From: Sindora glabra
Lineage: Eukaryota > Streptophyta > Magnoliopsida > Fabales > Fabaceae
Direction: 5' to 3'
NCBI GenBank assembly: GCA_020226215.1
Contig: CM035232.1
Span: 17,334,316-17,398,315, forward strand
Length of the DNA stretch: 64,000 nucleotides
Shown: one piece after another, positions 13,268 to 25,600 of the stretch
Layout of the letters: each line of letters begins with the position of its first letter
How positions within the stretch are numbered: position 1 is the first letter of the stretch
Position numbers and translations under genes: made by a program
Notes under the pieces: model-generated
Databases searched by the model: none
Told to the model about the DNA's origin: nothing
What the model saw: the letters and a program-made list of their open reading frames with translations, nothing else

Positions 13268-13284
13268 CATTCTTCTTTCATTTT

Positions 13285-13464
13285 TTCTACCAATTATTTG
13301 CCCACATTTTTATTTTTTATTTTATTTTTTGTCAGGGGAGGATGTAGGAAGTAGGGGATAGGGTACGGGGAAAGGGGTGCGTGAGGGCTCGGACCCGTAA
13401 CCCACTATATACCCCACTTTGTGTGGCACAATATAGCGCCATCTGAGCTAGCCTGCGATTGTCA
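13285..13464 (-). mobile_element. tRNA-derived SINE upstream of the G-patch gene, copy 1
   Basis: A perfect 17-bp target duplication, cattcttctttcatttt, lies at 13268-13284 and 13465-13481. Read on the minus strand, the element starts with a pol III A box (TAGCTCAGATGG, 13439-13450) and has a B box (GGGTCCGAGCCC, 13385-13396). It ends in a C-rich body and an A-rich tail (AAAAAATAAAATAAAAAA). It sits about 470 bp before the start codon of the gene and is one of the few GC-rich islands in the window. Confidence 0.85.
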
Positions 13465-13481
13465 CATTCTTCTTTCATTTT

Positions 13482-13931
13482 CTTGCTAGCGCCAGTGTAT
13501 TATGGGCCAGAGGATCCTAATATTTTAGACTTATGATTTTTCTTTTGGGGCACTTAGGTTGTATGTACAGAACTTGGAAGGCAAAGGGAATCCCATTGGA
13601 CCCAAAAACCCAATTGCATGAAATTTTTGGGCCTGAATTGATTGAATTTGGAATATTGGATTTGGAGGACCTAAAAAAAACATAGCGGGAGAATATTCCA
13701 GTGTAAAATGCTAAATAAGTCGGGTTCAATGTCGGGTCAAACCCGGAGCGACAAGTGCTTACGTATTCCACAACATCGGGAGCCATCCACGTCAATCAAT
13801 CCTCCGACCAGCGGTCCGGATGCAACCGCACGCAGAGGAGTTGTAAGGAGCTTCGTTCGCAGGGGCCCAGAAATCCGATCATAGTGTTCGAATCTTTGCA
13901 GTCCAAGCAAAGCTAGAAGGAACCCGTAGCC
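13482..13931 (+). promoter_or_regulatory. Promoter/5' UTR region of the G-patch gene, copy 1
   Basis: The 450 bp between the SINE duplication and the start codon become markedly richer in G and C towards 13740-13930, as is usual for plant 5' UTRs. The transcription start cannot be fixed from sequence alone, and no unambiguous TATA box was identified. The start codon context is gccATGGcc. Confidence 0.4.
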
Positions 13932-16900
13932 ATGGCCGGTGGAAGAAGTAGGAGAGGAAAATCTAACAATAGCGGCGGTAACAAGCAGCCCAAGGATCAC
14001 AGAAGAGGATCGAATTCTTTCTCTGTTAAATCTGGACTCTTTGTTGAGGGTGGCTTTTTATCTGATTGGCAGCTTGATTCTCCTTCGCCCAGCCATAATC
14101 CAGGTCCTCATTTTGTCTTTCTATTTGTTTATGCTCTATGTTTGTGATCAGCGACGATCAGCTAGCCGTCTGTTTGGTTGCTGAGAAACGTGAGGAAGTG
14201 TGTAAGGAAATAGAAAATTGGATTTGTTATTACAAATGTATTTGATGGAGGATTTATCCTTTGGCTTTTTATGTTGTGTTGGTCACTCAATTTCTCAGCG
14301 CCCAGAACAAGGGCATTGGCAGATGCACACGTGGCTATGACCTTTTTGTATTTGCCCCTTCCATGCTTTGTTGTGAATTTTCTTTTGCACCCGGATTGCA
14401 GGTAGAATTGCTAGCTCGAATAATAAATCCAGTTCAAAGTCTGGAAAAGGACATAGACCAGAAGCCTCTGCTTCTAAGAGTGGGGGTGGAAAATCATTGG
14501 GATCCGCTATTGGGTACAATTACCCTTCTATTGATTTTCAGGTACGCGTGGGTAAAAGCTTTTATCTTCATGTATGTTCTTATTAATGCACCTCAGGTTT
14601 GGTAATACCGTTTTGTCTGTTTTGCCTTTATTCTCATTGTACATCTTGGGTAAGGTTTTTATTAAGGTTCCTGAACATCTCAGGGTTAAGTTTCTGCCTC
14701 GAAAGGTTCTCACTCACGAGCCTGCAATATTCATTGGTTTAGCATAAGCTATGAAGAGATTTGTTTTTTTGGGTGTTCAAGATAATGTATATCCATGTAA
14801 CTGGTCCCATCTAATGGAATATGGCTTGGTTGTTGTTGTTCATGACAAGGAATGAGCTGGGAATCAAAATGATACAGCTCACTGAACTTTGAATGTAAAT
14901 TTGGACATTCATGGGACACATGAGTGAGTTTGAAAGTACATGCACTAATGGTCATAAGTATCATTATGGAAGATCTTTATTGGACTCTACTGGACGAGGG
15001 ATAAAAAAAAATTATCTTTCCTGATTCCTTTTTGAACACGTAGTTGGATATAGTTTAATCTCACTTAACTGGATAACTATAAACACAATTTCATTGAAGC
15101 ACAAACGAACTATGCTCTTATTGATATTAACTAGATAATAATTTGCTTTTGTTTGTATATCAATAGGATGTCTCATGTGCTGGGAACCGCCTTGAACACA
15201 GTAACCTAAATGAGCTGCAACCTTTTGTTTTGGCGAATTCCAAGCACAACCATATTATGGCTCAGGTGGACAAAACACCTTGTTCAGAGCCCAATACTGT
15301 GGAATATACTTACAGCTATGGTTCAGATTTTGTTTTGGGTGACAGCTTTCATAAAGGATTGGGGTTCTCTGATGAACATGATGAAACCCCAAGTGGCATT
15401 GGAGCATCCCCCAAACAAATTGATAACCAAACAGCTTCAGTTGCAGATTCATCTTTATCTGAGAAAGATATCAATTCTGATGAGGCTATTAACTGTGAGC
15501 TAAGCAATCAGATGGATGAAGACTTGCCATCAAAGGTAACCCCTGGGAGAAACTCAGGGTTTCTGTCAATTGGAGGTCTCAAGTTATACACTGAAGACAT
15601 GTCGGATAATGGAAGTGATGAAGATGATGCTGAAGAGTCACTTGATGATGATAGCTCAGGATCTTCTGAGCAAGAAGAACTAACCAGATCAGCTGAAAGC
15701 AATATCTCTGAAGATGCATCTGACTCTGATTTAGACATTGATGAACAGGTTGCGGAGGATTATTTAGAAGGAGTTGGTGGATGTGACAACATTTTGGAAG
15801 CAAAATGGTTGCTAGGCCCAGGTTTAGGTGATTCAGATGATGATAGCTCTTCTAGCAGTTGCTATGATGAGGCTTTAAAGAAGTTGGGTGGAATTGCCCT
15901 TCTGGAAGCATCTAGGGAATATGGTGTGAAGCAAGCCCAACCATGGAAACAACACTCTGGGGCTCCATTGGCTTTGGATGACCTGATGCTGGTAAAGGAT
16001 CCAAGAAACATTTCTGGTAAAAAGAAGTATGTTGCAAAGTCTGCTCAGTCCTGGCCTTCAAAGGCTCAAAAGAGTAAAACTTCCAAAAAAACATGGTACA
16101 GTTGACCTGTATTGATGTTAAAATTCCATTCTGATTTTATAGTGGCCGGATTGTTTTTTTAACCAGAAAAAAAAAAAAAAAGAAATGATGGCTGAGTGGT
16201 TGAGATATATGTTATGGGATGACTATGAGGGGCAACAAATTGTGTGTTTAATCTATGAACATTTCCACTTTTTGAGCTATAGAATTACATGCATAATATG
16301 TCAGACTGCATGCCTCTTTATTTTTAGAAATGTTAAATCAGATGGGAAAGTTTTTGGTTGTTGGAGATGGATGAATTTTGATGCTGAAAATTTAGATGGA
16401 TACTAGAGGAAAATTTATAAATATTAAATAGAGATATAAGCAATCAGATATGCACATCAGTATACGATTAAGTGATTGTAGAGTGTATGGAACTTTGGCA
16501 CTTGCTAAGGAATATTCTATGCAGGTGAAAAGAAGAGACTTCGTAAAGAGAAGATTGCTGTCAAACGGAGAGAGAGAATGTTGCGCCGTGGAGTTGATCT
16601 AGAGCAGATAAATTTGGTAAGAAAACCTTTAATTCGCTTTCCTACTTTAATGCACTGTCTTTTTTATTCCAAGCAACATATATCTTCCTATATCTCTCAA
16701 ACTTGTTCTCTTTTGATCAAGGATCCTTTTATCCCATTCTGCTACTCTGTTAGGCTTCTCAAAATGTATAATTTCATAGTTTGATTCAACACGTGCTACT
16801 GTTATTAGGTGTCATGTGACCTGTTATTAATTCAAACTTTCATGTATGCTAAATCATGCCTTTATTAGTTTGATCCTGCCACATTCCTCTGCACTAACAC

Positions 16901-19093
16901 TGCCTTTATTAGTTTTATGTATTTATTTATTATTATTATTTTATTTTATTTTTATTTAGTTGGGTAACGCCAACCTGTAATCCAAGTGGGGGCATTTCTT
17001 TCCCTCTAGGTTGTATTAGGCTTTCGATAGCCAACATAAAACTTTGTCGATATCCCAACTATGATCACACACAATGCTTATTTCCAAAAATCTGATCTCG
17101 GATGGAGTTCAATGGCATAGTATGATCCATGTAGCTGACTTCACTTAATGGAATAAGGTTTTGTTGTTATTGTTGTACGCTTGGATGTAACTTCAATTTT
17201 TTTATTTTTTTATTTTTGGAAGTTAATTGTCCTACTAAAATGGAGGTAGTTTGTGTAGATCAACTTATTCTTGCAAATTGTGATTTTTGTTTATCATACT
17301 CAGAATTTTTATTTTTTTTTTTGGATGAATTCTAGAAATTAGAACAGATTGTGTTGGCGGGAGTGGATATGTTCTGTTTTCAGCCTATGCATTCTCAGGA
17401 TTGTGCACAGGTATAAATATTTTTCTTTTTAAATATTCAATTTTAAAGAAAAACCAAATTGTTAAGGGATCCAGTGATTGAATAACATTTTATCAAGTCA
17501 AATGATTTAGAGAAATCCCACTAGTGCCACAATGAGCTTGGCAAAAATGCTCTAATCTCCAATTTTTTTATCTCCAGAAATAATGTGAATTTAAGGGAGC
17601 AAGAGTTCTCTCTTGAGCTGCTGGTTTCTTCCCAACTTGCTTAAGAAGAATTTTAATAATGGCTCCTAAAAATAATATCTCCATGTAACCATTTTGCCAG
17701 CCAATAGCTTTATAATAAGTTGTTTGATGTGGCCCAAAAAACATCAACAATTGAATATAGTTCTGATAAGTGATGCAGCTGTGTGATCTCATGCTTTATA
17801 TCTTGAGTTTGGCTGTATAATGTTTGTCCTCTAATTCTAATATAATTTTTTTGTAACTTGCTTGATGGATGTTAGTTAATGAGAATTGGTCTCTATTCTA
17901 AATGATTTAGGTACAACGATTAGCAGCAATTTATCAGTTAAAGAGTAGCTCTCAAGGTTCTGGGAAAAGAAGGTCCTGATCTCTCCTTTCTTACTTATAG
18001 ATATAGATGTCAGTGTTTGTAATAAGATCGGATGGGATCTGTGATTTCAGATTTGTTACTGTGATGCGGACTCAGTCTACAGCAATGCCATCTTCAAGTG
18101 GTAGAGAGCGCCTGGAAAAGGTTCTGTAGCTTTTACTGACTGCATCTTTGAATTTTATTCTTTGCGTATCCTACATTTTCAGTTATTTCTTTTCCTGTGC
18201 TTGTGTCGTTGTCAGGGCAAGGGATTATTCCATCCTTCCCTTGTTAAGTTTTCTCTCTGCCGGTTGAATCATATTGAACTAGAAACCTCTAGGTTGAAAT
18301 GTTCAATGAAAGGAAATCTGTTACAGAACTAGAGCCTTCTGTTTTACTCATTGTTATAGACCTGAACGTATTTGGAAGTTGCTATAGTTGATACTGATTG
18401 CTATGTTGGCTTCAGCTGATTGGAGCTGATGATGGAGATGCTGACTTTTCTGTCCTTGAGGGTTCGAATGTGAAGTCAGCAAGTGGAAGTAAAATACTGG
18501 AAAAGAAAAATGCCAAGGCGATGTCAAAAAACTCAGCTTCTCGTGGGAGCAGTAGATCCAAGGACAAGAAAGGAAGTGGACAAAAGCTTTCTTATGCTAA
18601 CCAGCCTATGTCATTTGTATCGAGTGGCATAATTCATTCAGAAAATATGCAGATTACAGCTGTTGATTCCAAAGAGACTGAGAACGCTGAGAAGAGGACT
18701 GTCACCAGCTCTGCTAATATAGGTTCATTTGAGTTGCATACTACAGGCTTTGGTTCCAAAATGTTGGCTAAGATGGGATACATGGAAGGAGCAGGATTGG
18801 GAAGAAATGGTCAAGGTGTTGCCGAGCCCATCGAGGTCATTCAACGGCCAAAATCACTTGGTTTAGGTGTGGAATTCTCCGGCAACGTTGCTGAGCCATC
18901 AAGGAGCAATTCCAAAAGAAACACTCCTAGAATTGGTTCCTTTGAAAGACACACTAAAGGATTTGGATCAAAGATGATGGCGAAGATGGGTTTTGTTGAA
19001 GGTACGGGATTAGGCAGAGATTCACAAGGCATCACTGCTCCTTTGTCCGCTGTCAGGCTACCAAAGTCACGAGGACTAGGTGCCAAAAGTTAA
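13932..19093 (+). CDS. G-patch/R3H-like nuclear protein (SQS1-like), copy 1, frameshifted
   Basis: This is the same eight-exon gene as at 47498-52662, where the protein is described. Exons: 13932-14103, 14402-14541, 15167-16095, 16525-16616, 17336-17410, 17911-17972, 18051-18120 and 18416-19093. The difference that matters is near the end of exon 3. Copy 1 reads seven As then CATG (16085-16095) where copy 2 has seven As then TACATG. The 2-bp loss puts a TGA right at the exon 3/4 junction and would cut the protein at about 415 residues, removing both G-patches. Since copy 2 is intact and copy 1 lies near a contig end, a consensus error or a null allele are both possible. Confidence 0.85.
14775..14840 (+). 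mobile_element. Diverged Au-SINE 3' tail in intron 2, copy 1
   Basis: The run atccatgtaactggtccca, then ctaatggaatatggcttg and a (gtt)n end, matches my memory of the Au SINE 3' consensus (ATCCATGTAGCyGACcCCACTTAGTGGGATAAGGCTTTG(TTG)n). Only the tail is recognisable. Confidence 0.6.
17101..17176 (+). mobile_element. Au-SINE 3' portion in intron 4, copy 1
   Basis: It shows tatgatccatgtagctgac, then ttcacttaatggaataagg and a (ttg)n tail, close to the conserved Au SINE 3' end. The tRNA-like head is not recognisable, so the element is 5'-truncated or diverged. It lies in the same orientation as the gene. Confidence 0.75.
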
Positions 19094-20472
19094 TTTAGAT
19101 GTCATCACCTGTTGTACTCGTGTTCTCGGATGTTCCCTGTTCTTCCGTATATAATTGTTTAGCATGACATGACTGCCACTGTATCACTATATTATCCTTG
19201 TCCAGTAAAAATTTACATGTAGTTTCTTTATTGATATGAAGAAAGAGTATTATAACCCTAGTCCTGTGGAGGACATGTAATTGCGTTTATGGTTCTTGTA
19301 CGGATCATACTTATTTCTTGCTTTCATTTTGCTCACCAGCCTTGTGATACTGCAACTGCGAACGCTGCAATTTTTTCATCTTGGTTGTACTTCCTTCGTT
19401 CCAGACTTACGTAATAGTTGCAAAAATGGCACAGTTTGAAAACTCAAATTAGTTTCAGTTTCATGAGTTTCCAAACATAAGCTAATTTCTTTTAATTCAA
19501 ATCAATATAATATATGGAGCTAATTTCTCTTCATGTATATTATATCGTGTATGCGGAAACGATAAGATTATGAATAAATAGATATAGACATATGTGATAA
19601 GATTACAAATAAATAGAAGTACAAGAAGTGGTGTTCCTTATGTGGGATTCATTGGGACATTTAATAGTACAATAACATTTATTGTTGTCTTTGAGACTTT
19701 TCTCTCTTAATATGTTGAGTTTTATAATCAAATTCAAAATTTTATGCGTATTAAATTTTTTTTATTTCTTTTATAAAAAATATATACGCGACCGAACATG
19801 GAAAGTGGATCAAATTTTGAAAAGAAATATTACTTTGTTTATTATTATACCTTTAAGCACCTTTCAATAAATGCAAAATTCACATCCTCGGAATATGGGG
19901 GATGTAGTACCCACCTTGACGAGTTTCCCAAGGTACAAGTTATCGTGACTTTTAGAAGGGGCAAGGGTGCTAATAGACCCCCCTGAAAGGGAAGTCATTA
20001 CAGCCATTCCCTCACAAAATTGTTAATCTTTATTACAACGATGAACCTCTCATTATCACAGCTTGCACCGTGTGTCATTCAAGTGTTAAGCCTAAAAGCA
20101 ATCCTGTCTTCTATTAACTCAAGAGGACCGCTGGTTACATAAATAATGATAAGCTCTTGGCTGTTCGATTAACGTTTTCAATGTTAATGTAGACTTGTTT
20201 CATCCCAACAATGCTTTGTTTCATTTGCATTAATTAAATTAAGGAGCAAATTATACTCACCTTCAATGAGATTTAGTATAATTATATATATATATTTTTT
20301 TAGAAATATACATGATCTTCCTTCTTCATGTATATTTTCCCTCTTAAAATGAGTATATATTTTTAAAAGAAAAGAAATATAAATGTAATTAGATTAAATT
20401 TTAAAAAGATGGATGTAATTTTACTGATTAAAATTAATGTGATGACTTAGTCAGTAATAAGAGTGAGATGTA
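19094..20472. other. 3' flank of the G-patch gene and intergenic DNA, copy 1
   Basis: The 3' UTR probably ends within a few hundred bases; the exact poly(A) site is not determinable. Beyond it there is AT-rich DNA with a short unassigned open stretch at 19798-19986. No domain or RNA gene was recognised. Confidence 0.5.
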
Positions 20473-21107
20473 GGCTCCATTTTGCGTAAGTAGTTAATAA
20501 ATTAGTTAGTAATTGATAACTAATAAGTTAACTAAAATATTTTATAAAATTAACCGTTGAAATTGTAAAATAATATAAAAAAATATATTAATATAAATAG
20601 ATATATAATTAAAATAATTTATATTTATTTTAAAATAAATTATATTAATGTAATTAAAAGTTTAAAATAAAAATAATATTAAATATTTAATTAATTATAT
20701 TTTATAAACTTATATATTTATTTACTTATGTAATTTTTATTTTATTATTTATTATAAAATATAATTACTTAAAATATAATTAATTATATTTTATGATATT
20801 ATTTATTTACATATATATTTTTATACATTTATAATTTAAAATTAGGATATAATTATGTTAAAATTAAATTAATTATATTTTATAAAAATTATTTAAATTT
20901 ATATTACAAAGGATATGAATTGTAAATTAATAAAAAAATAAAAATAGATTTGGAAAGACTTTGAAAAAGTAGTAGTTCAGAGCTTATAAGTTACTATAGA
21001 TAACTTATAAATTAGTACGAGAAACATCTCTAGAAATTAACTTATAATTTATTAATCAGATCAATAATAAATTATAAGTTAACTTATTTATTACGCGAAA
21101 CGGAGCC
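20473..21107. mobile_element. 635-bp MITE, copy 1
   Basis: The terminal inverted repeats are GGCTCCATTTTGCGTAA on the left and TTACGCGAAACGGAGCC on the right, with 15 of 17 positions matching. Nearby palindromic stretches (aacttataa/ttataagtt) give a foldback character. The interior is almost pure A/T. The target duplication is unclear (gta/ata), so hAT or Harbinger cannot be separated. Confidence 0.7.
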
Positions 21108-22460
21108 ATAAGCTACAACTTCTTTATTATTGAGACCCAATATACCATTAGTCAAAATGGAAGCCATTACCAGGCAAATCAATATTTACATTTGTTAATT
21201 ATTAAATGTATTTAAGAGTGAAGAGAGTTAGTGAAATTATCGATTAAATATGAACTTCCTTAAGTAGATCCTAATTTATAACCAAATTCATGAACTTCCT
21301 TAAGTATAGATCCAGCAAAGCACAAGAAGATTTAATCGTTGACTTCTTCTCATTTCATGATTGTCTGTGTGTTGTGGCATTCTCCCATTTGGGGAAGGTG
21401 GTAGAAGTGTAGCAATCTTGGTGCTGAAGCTATTAAAATGGCAAGCTATTGCGTTTATGTCACTTTGAAGACTTCGACCATGTTCTCCTGAGCAGAGCGG
21501 GGACAAGTCTAATACCACTAAGTCAATTGATCTTGCCATTTTTAATCTGGACAACAAAATGTCTTGCTACACAGCACCGTTTTGGTATGTCACTAACTCA
21601 AAAATTAATATATTATTATATAATATATTTTAAAAAATTATTAATTTTAATGTGCGATCTAATTTAATGGTATAATGCTGCAGTGCATCATAGACTTTCT
21701 CGTAAGATAAATAATGTGAAAGTAATTATAGAATTATAATGGTTTGATTCTCATATTTTCATGTAAAAGTTTAGAACTCCATTTTAATTTTTGTAATATT
21801 CAATTTATATTAATTTCACTTTTGAAATAAAATTTCAATCAATTTGATTCTTGAAATTTTAAGTTCAAATAAAATTTTAATTCCTCATAAGAATTAAATT
21901 AATATAAATTTTTTAAACATTAAATTAGTATAAATTTTAATTCTCATAAAAATTAAAATTTTACTTGAATTTAAATTTTTAAAATTTAAATTAATATAAA
22001 TTTTACTTTAAAAATAAAATTAAAACAACTAAATAATTCAAGAACTAAAATAGGGTGTGAGTGTAAAACACAACCACCCGCTATTTATGATGGACAATGA
22101 CATACACGATAAATGCACAAACAGCCTTTAATATAAGGATTGCTAAGATTTATCATAGTTCTTGAATTAAGTATGAAATATATTGAATTATAAAATAATT
22201 CCTATCAAAGTTTAAGGATTTGATAACGATGCAAATAGAATAAGTAGGAAGATATAAATGTCAATAAAGAGGTTTAATTATAAGTTTTTTAATTGTTAAG
22301 TGAAATAAATAATTATTCTAAAAATTAGAATATTAATATTTCATTTTTGAAGGATTTTTTTCATAAAAAATTTTATTTTTATATATAAATAAAGAAGTGT
22401 TATATACATTCATATTTGTGAGTAAAAAGAATGATATTCAAAATCATAATAAAGGAGAAA
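21108..22460. other. Intergenic AT-rich DNA up to the gap, copy 1
   Basis: The minus-strand open stretch at 21300-21557 has normal-looking composition but no recognised family and no exon neighbours. Around 21770-22020 there are inverted AT-rich blocks (aagttcaaataaaatttta against aaaattttacttgaattt), possibly an old MITE. Nothing else stands out. Confidence 0.45.
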
Positions 22461-22560
22461 NNNNNNNNNNNNNNNNNNNNNNNNNNNNNNNNNNNNNNNN
22501 NNNNNNNNNNNNNNNNNNNNNNNNNNNNNNNNNNNNNNNNNNNNNNNNNNNNNNNNNNNN
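22461..22560. other. Assembly gap (100 N)
   Basis: A run of exactly 100 N, the customary placeholder for a gap of unknown size between contigs. The sequence before it equals 56012-56031 in copy 2; the sequence after it does not continue the repeat. Confidence 0.99.
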
Positions 22561-22673
22561 ATGATGAAAAATTAAATAAAAGAGGAAGAACTAACCTTGA
22601 AAAGCAAAGGATGTCGCAGATAAGGAAGGAAGAGATAACAATAGCTGAAGTGACTAAAAATAGGAGGGGAAGG

Positions 22674-25600
22674 CACTAGAATAGGTTAAATACCCAGGGG
22701 CAATACAGACGACACGTGTCATCTATATAAGCCCCTTTGGTCATTTGCATTACCATTAATGAAGGGCACATACATCATTTGTCCATATTGCCTTTAGGTC
22801 ATCTGTATAGGTAGCTAAAATTTCTAGCTAACGCACCACTCTTCACCCACTTGATTCACTCTTCCCGCCATTTAAATCTGTAAATTGTAAGTAAAAATGC
22901 TATATAGAAGGATCAAACACTCTCTGCTAGCCACTTGTATTGACACAAGCTTGTGTAAGAAATTGCATTTCATTTATATAAGGTTTTTTTTCCATTACCT
23001 TTATTTAAAATTTTTTAGATAGTTTATAGTAAATTATACTTTATGTAAACCCTAAATCATTCTTATTTAATAAATATTGTCTCTACTTATAATAATAAAT
23101 TTCAAATTTTTAATAAATTGAAATGAAGTATAATTTTAAATTATGAAATATATTTAAATTATCTTAAATGTTTGTAATTATGAAAAAATTTCTCATTTTG
23201 CCGTAATACTAAAATTGTAATACTACTTCCTATTATATTTTAATAAATTAATAGTTTTAATATTACAATTGAATAACTCTTAAAATTTTGATTGAATAGA
23301 TTTTAAAATTAAGAGAGTAGCTTTCTAGTTTATATGATGATAATGCTTAAAATTTATTTTATAATTATGATAAAATTAATGTTCATTTATTGTATTTTAA
23401 AAATATACTTTAAAAATATACTTGTATAAATTAAGTAGATTTAATTTTTTCAAATATATATATGCTGATTGGTTCAACTAGTTAAACTAGTTTGACCTTC
23501 ACCTACTTGTATTGCTAAGTTAATAGCTGGACTAGATTTTAAAACATTGTTTTTATATTAAATGTCCAAAAAAAATTTACAAAGTATTATAATTTATTTT
23601 ATTGTATTTATTTATAGTCATATATTTAGATTTAAAATGACTTAACTTTGAACATGTGGTATAATAATTAAGTAATGTGACATATATCAAAATAATCCAA
23701 TTAAATTAAATTGTAAACTTATTGAAAGATAAAACATACAATAGAGAAAATTAAAAAAAAATGGACAATTAAATTTTTGAGTTATTTAAAATGTTTTTAT
23801 GATGAAAAATTATATTATATTATATTATTATAAGCTAAAGATATTTACATTTAAATTGTGAATAACAAAAGTAAATAAGAGAAAAAGAAAAATTATATAA
23901 TGACATAAATAAAAAGTTGTTTAATAAAAAGGAGTGCTAAAATGAATACCTAACAATTTTTCAATTAATGTATATTTATGTGAAAATATTATACTCAAAA
24001 AATTGATATCACAAATCAATTGAAGAAAATAATTAAAAATATTTAATTTTAATTTTTATACATTTTCATTGAATATATTATATAATTAATTATTTTAATT
24101 GATACTTAATACATTTATTTTTTAACATATTAAAAATAGCCTTTCATAATAAATGTAAATATATGACATTATATATGTATTATTTAATGGTATTAGCTAC
24201 TAATATGTAAAAAAAAAGGAGTAAAGCAAAGAAAAAAAGAAAAGGACCCATAATAGTGTGTTGTAGGATAATATAAGAATTAAAAATAAAATTAAGTTAA
24301 ATTAGATTTATATCTTATTTAAATAATTTCATACAAATTTAATTATTTTTAAACTTAGTATCTGAATTATACAAAATGAGAGCAAATGTAGAAAAGAAGA
24401 AAAAATTGTACAACTAATAAATTAAAATAAAAATAAATAATCGGTAAATTGTATAGTAAAACAACATGAAAAATAAATATGTTCTTAATTGATTAAATTA
24501 AAATTTTCAATTATATTAAGCTTATTTTATAATAGAAATTATTCTATATATATATACATGTATGTCAATGATATTTACATATGAATATTAAATATTTGGG
24601 TGAATGTAAAGATAAATATATAAAAAAATAGATAAAATGTTGGAACTGTACATAAACCTAAACAAAATCTCAATTAATTTAAAATTAATTTTAATATTTA
24701 ATAAAAAATTATAAAAGTATTAAAATTTAATACATAATATCTATTTTATAATTATAATTAGATTTAAATTTAAAAAAAATTAAAATGTGAAATAAGAATT
24801 GAAATTTATGATATATAGTAAAATAATTTAGTTAAATTAGATCTTCAACTTAATAAAGAAATTATTCTTAAAAACCTCAAATACTGTATATTTATATTAG
24901 GGGTCTTTATATATTGTATTAATAATAAAAAAATGATCAAACAAAAAAAAACTCTACTTAACTAAATTTTTTCTTATACTTAAGAATTCCATTGAATTTA
25001 AAATTGATATATTAGCATAATTTTTTATCTATCAATATCAATGTATTGATTATTTTGCTCTTACATTTTTCAAAACATAAAAAAGTCTCTAATAGCTTTT
25101 CCTTATATTGAAAGATTTAAAATACAATGCTAGAAAATATATGAAAAATATATCAATAAATTTTATTAAATAAATATATTTATAACATAAATATAAAGGA
25201 ATACTTGTCAACCTCCATCCTATTATAAATAAAAATATTTGGTCACATTATTAAAATTAAAAGAATAGAGTGTACATTATAAAAGGTGTATCTTTCAAAT
25301 TATGTTAATTATTTTTTTTGTGTAAAAGATATTAAGTAGTTTTAACTTCTATGAAACATTGTGAAATATCATGATGACATAAATATTATTCTTAATAAAA
25401 GGGTATGGCACAAGTTGATATATTGTCTTTGATAATTAGATATGGGTTAAAAGAAGTTGGTATGCTCCAATTCTACTTCATTATCATTCCTATTACTATG
25501 TACTTTGGAGATATCTAATAATTATATTGATGTTCAATAAATATTTTGAGTTAAATTACTTTCTTATTTATTATTTTTTCACTTTCAAATCATTAATGGT

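Larger units (their letters stand above)
1..22460. repeat. Copy 1 of a ~22.5 kb near-identical direct repeat (window part)
   Basis: The whole segment recurs in the same orientation at 33569-56031. The offset drifts only from 33568 to 33571 through small indels. Differences seen by eye include homopolymer lengths near 688 and 1369, single bases near 3057, 5840, 6746, 7139 and 15955, a 2-bp indel at 16091 and two small changes near 20580-20670. Intergenic DNA is as well conserved as the exons. Copy 1 ends at the last base before the N gap. The likeliest reading is an allelic or contig-overlap duplication rather than a real tandem duplication. Confidence 0.97.

Noticed and set aside
13385..13450. 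A functional tRNA gene
   Set aside because: A and B boxes are present, but there is no cloverleaf acceptor stem; the A-rich tail and 17-bp duplication show a SINE.
15210..15503. A second plus-strand frame and several minus-strand frames over exon 3
   Set aside because: They are shadows of the real exon, which has proper splice sites and continues the G-patch protein frame.
21300..21557. A real minus-strand gene (85 codons)
   Set aside because: No start context, no neighbouring exons and no recognised family; kept only as an unassigned open stretch.
22431..22679. Open frame spanning the N run
   Set aside because: It exists only because the unknown bases are read as open; the two sides belong to different contigs.
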